Of a DNA stretch of 64,000 bases, positions 18,072-28,389 are shown piece by piece; positions within the stretch are counted from its first letter, which is position 1; every line of letters starts with the position of its first letter. The notes under the pieces are model-generated. The model made no database searches, had not been told where the DNA came from, and saw nothing but the letters and a program-made list of their open reading frames with translations. Source of the DNA: Paracoccaceae bacterium Fryx2 (lineage in GTDB: Bacteria; Pseudomonadota; Alphaproteobacteria; Rhodobacterales; Rhodobacteraceae); NCBI GenBank assembly GCA_032334235.1, contig JAVSGI010000005.1, positions 2,881,501-2,945,500 on the forward strand. Reading direction: 5' to 3'. The position numbers and the translations under genes were made by a program.

Positions 18072-18210
18072 GCGGACCTCCCTTGAGAAAAAAGGGTGCC
18101 GTGGAGTGTTGCCCGCACGGCACCAGGTTCCTGTCGCCAACAGGAAGGGAACCGGGCTGTGGTTATCGCCCAGGGCCCGGGCCGGCGAAGTTGGCCCGAA
18201 CTTCGTGAAG

Positions 18211-18239
18211 CCGGGGCGGCAGGATACCCGCCGCCCCGG
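18211..18239 (-). terminator. stem-loop downstream of pufX
   Basis: CCGGGGCGGC (18211-18220) pairs perfectly with GCCGCCCCGG (18230-18239) over 10 bp with a nine-base loop, starting 10 bases after the pufX stop. No T run follows on the minus strand, so it probably protects or defines the 3' end of puf mRNA and allows partial read-through into dxs. In R. sphaeroides the equivalent 3' region gives rise to a small RNA (PcrX); whether that holds here is not visible. Confidence 0.65.
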
Positions 18240-18248
18240 TCAATTCTG

Positions 18249-18461
18249 TCAGACGAACGCGGTGAGCAGGGACTGCCCGGCTTCCTGCGCTGCGTTGGGG
18301 TCGGTCGGCAGCAGCCAGGACATCACGATCAGCAGGTAGATGAAGGCCAGCCAGCCGAACACCAGAAGTGCTGCCCAGCCCGCGCCCTTGAGCATGTTGC
18401 CAAGAACAAAACCGCGGATCGTGGTCGACTTGCCGTGAACGAATTCGTACTTCTCAGCCAT
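18249..18461 (-). CDS. pufX: PufX, RC-LH1 core complex protein
   Basis: Single-span membrane polypeptide of 70 residues that opens the LH1 ring to let quinone reach the reaction centre. The family core is recognisable: MLKGAGWAALLVFGW followed by a hydrophobic helix and LLPTDPN. The sequence is divergent from the R. sphaeroides protein, and the GxxxG helix-packing motif of that protein (KGAGWAGG..) is not conserved because Ala-Leu replaces Gly-Gly. GAGGAGA precedes the ATG at 18461. It lies last in pufQBALMX. Its presence and the absence of pufC place the organism in the Rhodobacter group. Confidence 0.85.
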   Translation of the reverse strand: MAEKYEFVHGKSTTIRGFVLGNMLKGAGWAALLVFGWLAFIYLLIVMSWLLPTDPNAAQEAGQSLLTAFV

Positions 18462-18473
18462 AATCCAGTCTCC

Positions 18474-19397
18474 TCAGTTCAGCGGCGCGTAGCCGTGGTC
18501 CTGTGCCCAGACATACCAGTTGTCCACCACGGTCCCGGTCAGCAGGATGCCGATACCACCGGTCAGCGGCACCAGAACCGCAAACCACCAGGCCCAGCGG
18601 TGAATGCCCTCGAACGTGGCGTTGAAGCCCATGGTCCAGCGCCAGAACAGCGCCGCGCGTTCGGCGGCCGTGCCGCGGTCGACGATCTGTTCCAGTTCCC
18701 GCTCGCCGCCGAAACGGCTGACGGAAAGGATGGTCGCACCGTGCATCGCGAAGAGGAGAGCCGAACCGTAGAGGAAGGCGATCGAAAGCGCGTGGAACGG
18801 GTTGTAGAACAGGTTGCCGTAGGTCAGCGAGAACAGGTTGGTCCAGTCGAGGTGCGTGAAGATGCCGTAAGGCACCGCCTCGGACCAGGAACCCATCATC
18901 ACCGGCCGGATCAGACCCAGCACGAGCGTCAGCCAGATGGCCGACAGGAAGGCCCAGGCCGTGTGCTTGCCCATGCCGAGCGCAGCCGCCCGCAGGTAAG
19001 TCCGCAGCCACCAGGTGCTGAGCGATATCAGGAAGAAGAAGCCCGCGATCAGGAAGGTGCCGCCTTCTTTCAGCGGCGGGAAGGACAGCCCGTACTCGGG
19101 GGCTGGCGGTTCAAGCGAGAACCAGAAGAGGTCGCGGATGAAGACGGCCGGGTTGTAGCCCGCCTGTCCCCAGTAATGCGCGCCGATGATCATGAACCAG
19201 ATCGCACCGGTCGCCAGAGAGATCACGCCCAGGGTGCCCAGGTAGATCGGGCCCAGTTGCGCGTTGCCGAACCAGCCCAGGATAGGCCACGAGGTCGCGC
19301 CCTTGGTCCGGTTTGCCAGTTCCACGTTCTCGGTCATACCCATGTCGGGGGTGCCGCTTACCTGAAACTGGGTAAAGATGTTCTGATACTCAGCCAT
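18474..19397 (-). CDS. pufM: photosynthetic reaction centre M subunit
   Basis: Integral membrane subunit of 307 residues that, with PufL, binds the special pair, bacteriopheophytins, quinones and iron. Five transmembrane helices. Conserved ligand regions include [19 protein letters not shown] (helix D, special-pair and iron His) and FAMHGATIL, with [10 protein letters not shown] near helix E. Length matches the family. The ATG at 19397 overlaps the last eight bases of pufL, with AAGGAGG five bases upstream, so L and M are translated as a coupled pair. Confidence 0.97.
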   Translation of the reverse strand: MAEYQNIFTQFQVSGTPDMGMTENVELANRTKGATSWPILGWFGNAQLGPIYLGTLGVISLATGAIWFMIIGAHYWGQAGYNPAVFIRDLFWFSLEPPAPEYGLSFPPLKEGGTFLIAGFFFLISLSTWWLRTYLRAAALGMGKHTAWAFLSAIWLTLVLGLIRPVMMGSWSEAVPYGIFTHLDWTNLFSLTYGNLFYNPFHALSIAFLYGSALLFAMHGATILSVSRFGGERELEQIVDRGTAAERAALFWRWTMGFNATFEGIHRWAWWFAVLVPLTGGIGILLTGTVVDNWYVWAQDHGYAPLN

Positions 19398-20238
19398 TTA
19401 TGCCTCCTTCAATGCCCGACCAGAGAGGCAACTGAAGCCACCAGTCCCACCAGCTTTCCCAGGTGTCGAACCAGACGGTGCCCGAGATCACGATGCAGAC
19501 TGCGCTCCAGAACGCTGCGTTCAGCGCCAGCAGAAGGCCAAGGCGGTGGATCCCCAGCGTCCCGATCGAATAGCCGATCAGATCGCGGAAGAAGGTATCT
19601 TCATGGTCCGCGGTCCGCATTTCCTTGCCCTTTTCAGGGTTTGCAGCCGAAAGGACCAGAGCACCGTGCAGCGAGAGCGCGAGAGCGTTCGTGAAGAAGA
19701 AGCTGATCGCGATCATGTGCGCCGGGTTGTAGTGGAAGTTCCCGTAGGTGTAGCCGGTGTTCGAAACCCAATCGAGGTGGGTCCAGATGCCGTATGGGAA
19801 ACCGTGGCCCCAGGCACCCATCAGCACCGGGCGGATGACCACGAGGGTCACATAGGCCAGAATTGCGAATCCGAAGGCGACGGGCACGTGAATGCCGATC
19901 CCCAGCTTGCGGCAGATTTCAACCTCGCGCAGCGCCCAGCTGACAAAAGCGGCGGTGGCGCAGATCGTGATGATTTGCCAAAGTCCGCCCTCGCGCAGCG
20001 GTGCCGCGGCAAGGCCGAGTTCGATTGCGGGCGGATTTACCGAGATAAGCCACGGGTTCCAGGTGCCCTGAAGCGCCGCGCTCCACAGGATCAGCAATAC
20101 GCCGAGCGCTGCAAAAAAGATTGTCGTGACGCCAAAAAAGCCGACGTAGAAAGGGCCGACCCAGAAGTCGAACAGGTTCCCGCCGACCAGCGTGCCGCCC
20201 GGCACGCGGTATTTTCGTTCGAAGCTGAGCAGTGCCAT
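19390..20238 (-). CDS. pufL: photosynthetic reaction centre L subunit
   Basis: Integral membrane subunit, 282 residues, beginning [15 protein letters not shown] as in other Rhodobacter L subunits, which fixes the start at 20238 (GGAGAGGGA upstream) rather than the longer frame to 20277. Five helices; ligand His regions in [19 protein letters not shown] and [10 protein letters not shown]. It pairs with PufM around the special-pair bacteriochlorophylls. It follows pufA after a 121-base intercistronic region containing a stem-loop. Confidence 0.97.
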   Translation of the reverse strand: MALLSFERKYRVPGGTLVGGNLFDFWVGPFYVGFFGVTTIFFAALGVLLILWSAALQGTWNPWLISVNPPAIELGLAAAPLREGGLWQIITICATAAFVSWALREVEICRKLGIGIHVPVAFGFAILAYVTLVVIRPVLMGAWGHGFPYGIWTHLDWVSNTGYTYGNFHYNPAHMIAISFFFTNALALSLHGALVLSAANPEKGKEMRTADHEDTFFRDLIGYSIGTLGIHRLGLLLALNAAFWSAVCIVISGTVWFDTWESWWDWWLQLPLWSGIEGGING

Positions 20239-20319
20239 GCTTCCCTCTCCGCTTGCAGGCGACCCTTGCACGCGCATCAGGCGCGGCGGGGCCGTCTCAT
20301 TGATCGGTTATGAATTGTC

Positions 20320-20342
20320 GCGGGCGACACTTGGCCGCCCGC
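20320..20342 (-). other. pufA-pufL intercistronic stem-loop
   Basis: GCGGGCG (20320-20326) pairs with CGCCCGC (20336-20342) around a nine-base loop, 18 bases after the pufA stop. In Rhodobacter puf mRNA an intercistronic hairpin in this place protects the LH1 (pufBA) segment from 3' decay, so that antenna is made in excess over reaction centre. The hairpin is read from sequence; the role is by analogy. Confidence 0.55.
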
Positions 20343-20359
20343 AACAGGTGCAGGTCCAG

Positions 20360-20536
20360 TTATTCGGCCGGAGCGACGCGGTTGTATTTCGCGGCGCTGA
20401 TTTCCAGCCAGTTGAAGCTGGGCGTGCTGAGCAGGACGAGGTGAATCATCGCCGCCAGCAGGAACAGGAAGACCCCCTGGGCCACGAACACGCGGCGCGG
20501 ATCGAAGATCAGCCAGATTTTGTAGAAATTGGACAT
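20360..20536 (-). CDS. pufA: light-harvesting 1 alpha polypeptide
   Basis: Single-span antenna protein of 58 residues, starting [20 protein letters not shown] as usual for LH1 alpha. The bacteriochlorophyll-binding His is in [27 protein letters not shown] precedes the ATG at 20536, ruling out the longer frame to 20599. It forms the LH1 ring with PufB around the reaction centre. The gap to pufB is 13 bases. Confidence 0.95.
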   Translation of the reverse strand: MSNFYKIWLIFDPRRVFVAQGVFLFLLAAMIHLVLLSTPSFNWLEISAAKYNRVAPAE

Positions 20537-20549
20537 TTCTTGATCCCCC

Positions 20550-22520
<1,971 letters not shown>

Positions 22521-22521
<1 letters not shown>

Positions 22522-24092
22522 CAGATGAACTCCTCGGCCTTGGCGGCTTTCGCGGCCTTGTCGAGCTTCTTCTGGTGTGCGGCGCGGAAATCGGGGCGCA
22601 GGTTCGGCGCACCTTCCCAGATGCCGGAGGTATCGCCGGTGCCGACACCTTCGAAGAAGACTTTCATGCCATCCATCCGGGACTTGCCCGCGATGGCGGC
22701 GTTGACGACCTGACCCAGGCTGCCAGCCCCCGCCGGGCCCATCAGCGGGCGGGCGGAAATCAGGTTGGTGAAATAGAGCGCCGGCATTCCGGCCTGTTTG
22801 GCTTTCTGGACGACCGGCGTGGTGCCGATTGCCAGGTCGGGCTGGAAACATTCCATCGCGGCCAGATCGTCTTCCAGGCTGGCGCGGTATTTGACGGCCA
22901 CGCCCTTGGCTTCCAGCCACTCGCGGTCAGCTTCGGACCACGGCGTTTTCGCGCAGGCTGTGCCGACATAGGGCACATCGGCGCCGCTTTCGATCAGCAG
23001 GCGCGCGACCAGCAGTTCCGAGCCCTCGTAACCCGACAGCGTGATCCGGCCCTTGATCGGGTGGGCGGCCAGCGCGCCCTTGATCGCGGGCAGGAAGGCG
23101 TTCTGCGCGGCGGCAATCTGGGCGGCGGGCACGTTGTAGGCCTCGCCGATGGCGGCCAGCCAAGCGGCGGTGCCGTCATGTCCGACCGGGGCAGAACCCA
23201 CGACCTTGCGCCCGGCAGTCACGAATTCGCGCACTGCAGCGGTGTAGAACGGGTGGATCGCGGCGATCACGTCGCTGTCGAGCGCGGCATAAAGCTCGCG
23301 CCATTCGCGGCAGGGCACCACGGGGCCACAGGCGAGGCCCATCGGGGCCAGCATCGCGCCGATCATCATCGGGTCGGCGGGGAACATCTCGCCCAGCAGG
23401 GTCACGGTCGGGCGGTCGGAGCGGCCCGAGACGGGGGCAGCAACCGGTCCGGCCTCGATCTCGGCGCGGGCATATTTCAGCATCGCCCCGGCAAGCACGT
23501 CCTTGGCCTCGGCATGGGTCGGGATGCCGAAGCCCGGCACGTCAATGCCGACAACCCGAACACCGTTGATTTCATTAGGCAACAGCTTCAGCGGAACGCC
23601 CGAGGCAGTTGGCACGCAAAGGTTGGTCACCACGATGGCGTCATAGCGGTCGGGGTCGGCGAGTTCGTGGACCGCATCGCGGATATCCTCGAACAGCTTG
23701 CCGGTCACCAGCGATTCCGAGTTGAAGGGCACGTAGCCCACCGACCGGCGCGCGCCGTAGAAGTGGCTCACGAAGGTCAGGCCATAGACGCAGCAGGCCG
23801 ATCCAGACAGCACGGTGGCGACCCGGCGCATCCGCAGGCCGACGCGCAGCGACCCGAAGGCCGGGCACATCGATTGCGGCTTGTCGTGCGGGCCCTGCGG
23901 ATAGTCGGCCGCATACTGGTCGAGCAATTCGGAGTTTCCGGCCGCACGGGCGGCCGCCTCCATCGTGGCGGCACCGGCATGACAGCCCATCCCGTCAACC
24001 GGGGCGGCAGTCATGGCAGCCTCCGGCTCGGCGGGGCCCACGTCCGACAGGGGCGTGGCTTGGGCATTGTCATAGCCGACTTCGCTGGTCAT
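22521..24092 (-). CDS. bchY: chlorophyllide a reductase subunit Y
   Basis: NifD-like subunit of BchXYZ, 523 residues. Cysteine motifs for the [4Fe-4S] cluster shared with BchZ are visible: [28 protein letters not shown] and [12 protein letters not shown]. The first ~45 residues ([15 protein letters not shown]..) are an unconserved extension. The ATG at 24092 overlaps the stop of a possible 30-codon ORF (ATGA) lying between bchX and bchY. Confidence 0.95.
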
Positions 24093-24181
24093 TTCGCACC
24101 CACCGGGGCGGAACGGGTCGGCTTGGCGGAAATCTGGGCCAGAGCCCGGTCGAAGGCTGCGAGAGCGTCGAGGTCAAGCAT
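24089..24181 (-). CDS. possible 30-residue ORF coupled between bchX and bchY
   Basis: On the minus strand an ATG at 24181 overlaps the last codons of bchX (AATGCTTGA) and the frame ends at a TGA that overlaps the bchY start (AAATGACC). The product would be 30 residues, [20 protein letters not shown] followed by a basic, proline-containing tail. It contains an amphipathic helix-like first half, and most third codon positions are G or C, in line with coding use. It fills the whole 81-base gap exactly. It may be a real small protein, or a coupling ORF that lets ribosomes run from bchX to bchY. I know no named homologue. Confidence 0.4.
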   Translation of the reverse strand: MLDLDALAAFDRALAQISAKPTRSAPVGAK

Positions 24182-25178
24182 TATCATACACCACTTCAAG
24201 CGATTTCTTCAGGACAGCGTTCTTGCCGCGCATGTCGGCGTCCGAGGCGGGGGTCAGCACGAAATCCTTGCCGGTGGTTTCGGCCGAGAACAGGTTCAGC
24301 AGGCCATCCTGCGTCAGCGGCGCGGGCCGGACCGGCGGCGCGATGGCGACCGCGTCGGCAAGGGCGGCGAACAGCGAGCCCCACTGGCTTTCCGAGGTGC
24401 CGACGATCTGGTAATTCGCCGATTTCTTGCGCAGATCATCGTCCTGCGGAATGGCGGCCAGCACCGGGATGTTCACCGCCTTGGCAAAGGCCGCAGCCTC
24501 GCCGGTGCCGTCATCCTTGTTGATCACCAGGCCCGCGATGCCGACGTTGCCGCCCAGCTTGCGGAAGTATTCGACCGCTGAGCAGACGTTGTTGGCGACA
24601 TAGAGCGACTGGAGGTCGTTCGACCCGACGAGGATCACCTTCTGCGCCATGTCGCGGGCGATCGGCAGGCCGAAGCCGCCGCAGACCACGTCGCCCAGGA
24701 AGTCGAGCAGCACATAGTCGAAATCCCAGTCATGGAAGCCCAGCTTTTCCAGCAGCTCGAAACCGTGGATGATGCCGCGCCCGCCGCAGCCGCGACCGAC
24801 CTCCGGCCCGCCAAGCTCCATCGCGAAGACGCCGCCGCGCTTGAAGCACACATCGCCGATCTTCACCTCTTCCCCGGCCAGTTTCTTCTTGGTCGAGGTT
24901 TCGATGATGGTCGGGCAGGCCTTGCCGCCGAACAGCAGGCTGGTGGTGTCGGATTTCGGGTCGCAGCCGATCAGCAGCACGCGCTTGCCCATTTCGGCCA
25001 TCATGTGGCTGAGGTTGGCCAGCGTGAACGACTTGCCGATGCCGCCCTTGCCATAGATCGCGATGATCTGGGTTTTCTTGGTCGGCTCGCCCTGCGGAAT
25101 CTCAAGCGTCGGCTCTTCATGAGCCTCGTCGCGAAGGCGCTGATCGAAATCTTTCAGGTTCGGGATATCGAGGGTCAT
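24174..25178 (-). CDS. bchX: chlorophyllide a reductase iron protein, subunit X
   Basis: NifH-like ATP-dependent electron donor of chlorophyllide a reductase, 334 residues. P-loop [16 protein letters not shown] near residue 42, cluster-ligand regions VGRGCGGRG and [13 protein letters not shown], and [14 protein letters not shown]. The ATG at 25178 overlaps the bchC stop by four bases (ATGA); the longer frame to 25349 is a shadow of bchC. It works with BchY and BchZ. Confidence 0.96.
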   Translation of the reverse strand: MTLDIPNLKDFDQRLRDEAHEEPTLEIPQGEPTKKTQIIAIYGKGGIGKSFTLANLSHMMAEMGKRVLLIGCDPKSDTTSLLFGGKACPTIIETSTKKKLAGEEVKIGDVCFKRGGVFAMELGGPEVGRGCGGRGIIHGFELLEKLGFHDWDFDYVLLDFLGDVVCGGFGLPIARDMAQKVILVGSNDLQSLYVANNVCSAVEYFRKLGGNVGIAGLVINKDDGTGEAAAFAKAVNIPVLAAIPQDDDLRKKSANYQIVGTSESQWGSLFAALADAVAIAPPVRPAPLTQDGLLNLFSAETTGKDFVLTPASDADMRGKNAVLKKSLEVVYDNA

Positions 25179-26131
25179 GCCTGGGCCTTCCAAGAGAGGA
25201 TCATTTTGAGACAGTCCGGGTCGGTGAATGCGGTTTCGTAGGCTTCCTTCGCGGCGCTGGCGGGGCGGCGATGGGTCACCAGACCCTCCATCGACAAGGC
25301 GCCGCTTTCGATCAGCGACCGGGTCGCCTCCATATCCTCGGGGTCCCATTCGGCGGCAATGCGCAGCCGCGCCTCGCGCATGAAGGCCGGGGCAAAGGTG
25401 AACTGTATCGGCACGGTGTAGAACCCGGCCAGCACGACTTCGCCACCCTTGGCGATGCGCCCGATCAGGGTATCAAGCAACTTTGCATCGCCCGACGCGT
25501 CGTAGATCGACCGGTAATCGCGGCGCGGATCGGCCTCGGGCGTGGTGACCTCGTAGCCGATGGCTCCCTGCGCGCGGGCGGGGTTGACCTCCCACACCGT
25601 GGGCGCCGCGGCGCCGGCCGCAACGGTCAACCGGGCGAGCAGACGACCCAGAACGCCATGGCCGACGATCAGGTCGGGAAGAGCGTAGTTGAAGCCCGCC
25701 AGAGCATGGCGCGCAGTGGCGGCCAATGCCAGCAGGGCACCTTCGGCCCCCCAGCCCGGATCGATTCGCGTCACGCGTGTGGCGGCCGTCACCAGATGGT
25801 GCGAGGCACCACCGAACAGACCGCGCACCGGTTCGCCATCGCGCGGCAGAAAGCAGTTGGCGCCTGGAACGAACACCCGCTCGCCGACCTTGAAGCCGCT
25901 GTCGGCCCCTGCTTCCACCACTTCGCCCGCAGCCTCGTAACCCGGAACCAGCGGATAGCCCATGCCGGGGAAGGGCGGCATCGTGCCGGACCAGAAAAGC
26001 TTTTCAGTGCCTGTGGAAATGCCGGAATGCGAAATCTCCACCACCAGGTCGCCCGCACCGGGCGCGATCAGCGAAAGGGACTCTATCCCCAGCTGTTTCG
26101 GACCCGAAAGGATGACGGCGTTGGTTTCCAC
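25175..26131 (-). CDS. bchC: bacteriochlorophyllide a (3-hydroxyethyl) dehydrogenase
   Basis: Oxidises the C3 hydroxyethyl group to acetyl in bacteriochlorophyllide synthesis. 318 residues, medium-chain alcohol-dehydrogenase fold: [13 protein letters not shown] in the N-terminal half and [19 protein letters not shown] for the nucleotide site. The start is GTG at 26131 ([11 protein letters not shown]), with GGAG eight bases upstream; the frame to 26230 runs through the operator region and is not credible. First gene of the bchCXYZ-puf message and directly downstream of two PpsR operators. Confidence 0.93.
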   Translation of the reverse strand: METNAVILSGPKQLGIESLSLIAPGAGDLVVEISHSGISTGTEKLFWSGTMPPFPGMGYPLVPGYEAAGEVVEAGADSGFKVGERVFVPGANCFLPRDGEPVRGLFGGASHHLVTAATRVTRIDPGWGAEGALLALAATARHALAGFNYALPDLIVGHGVLGRLLARLTVAAGAAAPTVWEVNPARAQGAIGYEVTTPEADPRRDYRSIYDASGDAKLLDTLIGRIAKGGEVVLAGFYTVPIQFTFAPAFMREARLRIAAEWDPEDMEATRSLIESGALSMEGLVTHRRPASAAKEAYETAFTDPDCLKMILSWKAQA

Positions 26132-26198
26132 TAGATGCTCCGTTCCCTGCCCTTGGTGACTCGCCCGTTTCGGACTCAGTCGCTGCCTTGGGTGTTGG

Positions 26199-26242
26199 TG
26201 TAACTTTAGCCTTACAAGTCGAACTGTCAATCAAAATAGACA
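26199..26242. promoter_or_regulatory. paired PpsR operators upstream of bchC (crtF-bchC gap)
   Basis: Two perfect TGT-N12-ACA palindromes: TGTAACTTTAGCCTTACA at 26199-26216 and TGTCAATCAAAATAGACA at 26225-26242, eight bases apart. Paired sites with this spacing are the classical binding unit for a PpsR/CrtJ tetramer, and ppsR is present at 49.6 kb. They lie 68 bases upstream of the bchC start and just after the end of crtF. Confidence 0.9.
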
Positions 26243-26262
26243 CTTTTGCGACAGCCGCTGTC

Positions 26263-27411
26263 TTACGCCGCAGGCGCAGCGCCGGGTTTCCGGGCCGTGA
26301 CGGCGCTTGTCACATAAGGGCGCGGCCCGGGGTGCGCGGTGACCCGCTCGAACCCCGCCGCGCGCAGCAGGGCCGATATCTCGGCGGCCGAGCGGGTGCG
26401 CCCGGTCTGCATCGCCATGGTATAAAAGGCAAAATAGACATCGGTCGCGCGATCGGGCTTTTCGCCGCCCGACATCGGTTCCGAAATGATCAGCCGTCCG
26501 CCCGGCGGCAGGGCGTCGAAAACGCGGGCCAGCAATGCCGTCACCGTGGCATCCGCATGGTCGAAAAGCACGCGGATCAGACTGATCGCATCGGCGCCGT
26601 GCGGCAAAGCGTCGTCGCGGAAACTGCCGGAATGGATGGTGACTCGGTCACCCAGACCAGCCTCGGCCAGTCGCGCGCGGGCACCCGCCGCCACCACCGG
26701 AAGGTCGAAAAGCGCAAGCTCCAGCCCCGGATGCGCGCGACCGATGGCTGCGATGAAGGCTCCGGTGCCGCCGCCGATATCCATCAGCCGTCTGATGCCG
26801 GAAAAATCGACAAGGCGCAGCGTGTCTTCGGCAACCAGCCCCTGACTGTCGGCCATCAGTTCGGAATAGACCGCCACCACGGACGGGTCCGCGGCCCCGC
26901 CCGCGCCGTGGACGTAGGGCCAGAAGCCTGCAAGTCCCGGCGTGGTTTCGCCGCGCAGAAAGGCAACAGGGTCGGCCAGGTCGCGGTAAAGCACGGAATG
27001 GTGGCGCACCATCGGCTCCAGCCCCGGCACGGCAAGGAAGGCCGCGCCGCGGCGGGCCAGCCCGAAGCTGCCGTCACGGTTGCGACGGAGCAGCCGCAGC
27101 GCGGCACCGGCCTGGAGCAAGACCTGCATCCGCGGTTCTGCAATGCCGCACTGGTCGGCAAGCGCGCGGGCGTGACGCGGCCCCTCCGCCACCAGATGCA
27201 GGATGCGCAGTTCCACCAGCGCCAGCAGCGCCTGCGACTGCACGAAGCCCGAGATTGCGTCGAACAGCGCCATGCCTTCGCTGCGCACGATCCGGCGCAG
27301 GAACGGCACGCGGGCAGCCGCCGCCTGAAAGCGGCGCGATCCGACCATGCGGTTCAACAGGCCATGCATCCGGGCGCGGCCCGGCCGACCAGCTTCCGTC
27401 AGGACAGACAC
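26263..27411 (-). CDS. crtF: demethylspheroidene O-methyltransferase
   Basis: SAM-dependent methyltransferase (382 residues) that methylates the C1 hydroxyl of demethylspheroidene in the spheroidene pathway. Rossmann motif [20 protein letters not shown] near residue 200; an N-terminal dimerisation and winged-helix region (about 40-120); conserved [10 protein letters not shown] and [20 protein letters not shown]. The start is GTG at 27411, one base after the crtE stop, which implies coupled translation; an internal ATG at MHGLLNRMV is an alternative. Confidence 0.93.
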   Translation of the reverse strand: MSVLTEAGRPGRARMHGLLNRMVGSRRFQAAAARVPFLRRIVRSEGMALFDAISGFVQSQALLALVELRILHLVAEGPRHARALADQCGIAEPRMQVLLQAGAALRLLRRNRDGSFGLARRGAAFLAVPGLEPMVRHHSVLYRDLADPVAFLRGETTPGLAGFWPYVHGAGGAADPSVVAVYSELMADSQGLVAEDTLRLVDFSGIRRLMDIGGGTGAFIAAIGRAHPGLELALFDLPVVAAGARARLAEAGLGDRVTIHSGSFRDDALPHGADAISLIRVLFDHADATVTALLARVFDALPPGGRLIISEPMSGGEKPDRATDVYFAFYTMAMQTGRTRSAAEISALLRAAGFERVTAHPGPRPYVTSAVTARKPGAAPAA

Positions 27412-27412
27412 C

Positions 27413-28291
27413 TCAGGCCCGGGCGGCCGCAGCAGCTGCAGGGGCCACCGGGGTCATGCGTTCGGCATAGCGGCGGACCATGTCGGCCAGCATCGCCTCG
27501 CCCTTGCAGGACGGGATCGACGAGATCGCGCCCCCCAGAATGTCGCGCAGACGGCGGATCGCGCCTTGCACCCCCAGTTCGGCCACCGCCGAGGGGCGCC
27601 CATGCACCGCGTCCTGTCCGGCGGGCTTGCCCAGCGTTTCGGAATCGTAGAGCGCGTCGCGCAGGTCGTCTGCGACCTGGAACGCCTCACCGATCCGGGC
27701 GCCAAGCTCGGTCCAGGGCTCGGGGTCCTTGCCCGCGGCCAGCGCGCCCATCTGGGTGGCCGCAATGAACAGCGCCCCGGTCTTGGCACGGTGATAGGCG
27801 GAAAGGTCGACCTTGGCCTCGCTTTCCCAGCCCTGCCCGGCGCAGATGCCGTGCGGCATCCCTGTCCGGCAGGCAAGGGTACGAATCAGCCCCAGCGCAC
27901 GGTCGGGCGAATCACCGGCGGCGGCGGCCAGCACGTCGAAGGCCATCACGATCAGGCTGTCGCCCGCCAGCACCGCCAGCGGTTCGGAGTAGGCGCGGTG
28001 CAGCGTCGGCTTGCCGCGCCGGACGTCGGCATTGTCGAACGACGGCAGATCATCATGCACGAGGCTGGCGCAATGGATCAGCTCCAGCGCGGCGGCAGCG
28101 GCATTCGACAGCGCCGGGCGGTCGTCGCCGCAGGCGATGGCAACGCTGAGAAGGATCGTCGGCCGGATGCGCGCCCCGCCGGGGGTCACCGCATAGGGCA
28201 GTGCCGAGGCCAGCCTTGGCGGCGCATCCGCCCCACCCCCCGCTGCCACGGCTGCGGCGATTGCCGCCTCGATCCGCGTGTCCAGTGACAT
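27413..28291 (-). CDS. crtE: geranylgeranyl diphosphate synthase
   Basis: Trans-isoprenyl diphosphate synthase, 292 residues, supplying GGPP for carotenoids and for the bacteriochlorophyll tail. First aspartate-rich motif [13 protein letters not shown], conserved GGARIRP, RRGKPT, and the second motif [14 protein letters not shown] precedes the ATG at 28291. It is divergent from crtD, with two PpsR operators in the 98-base gap, and forms an operon with crtF. Confidence 0.95.
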   Translation of the reverse strand: MSLDTRIEAAIAAAVAAGGGADAPPRLASALPYAVTPGGARIRPTILLSVAIACGDDRPALSNAAAAALELIHCASLVHDDLPSFDNADVRRGKPTLHRAYSEPLAVLAGDSLIVMAFDVLAAAAGDSPDRALGLIRTLACRTGMPHGICAGQGWESEAKVDLSAYHRAKTGALFIAATQMGALAAGKDPEPWTELGARIGEAFQVADDLRDALYDSETLGKPAGQDAVHGRPSAVAELGVQGAIRRLRDILGGAISSIPSCKGEAMLADMVRRYAERMTPVAPAAAAAARA

Positions 28292-28316
28292 GCCATCCCC
28301 CTGTGATCCGGAGCGG

Positions 28317-28358
28317 TGTAAATAATTCCTTACACCAAACTGTAAATCATACTGGACA
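28317..28358. promoter_or_regulatory. paired PpsR operators between crtE and crtD
   Basis: TGTAAATAATTCCTTACA at 28317-28334 and TGTAAATCATACTGGACA at 28341-28358 are perfect TGT-N12-ACA sites six bases apart. They occupy most of the 98-base gap between the divergent crtEF and crtDC units, so one PpsR complex should repress both. Confidence 0.9.
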
Positions 28359-28389
28359 GTTCCCGCCGCCGAGTCAACAATCCTGAGCT

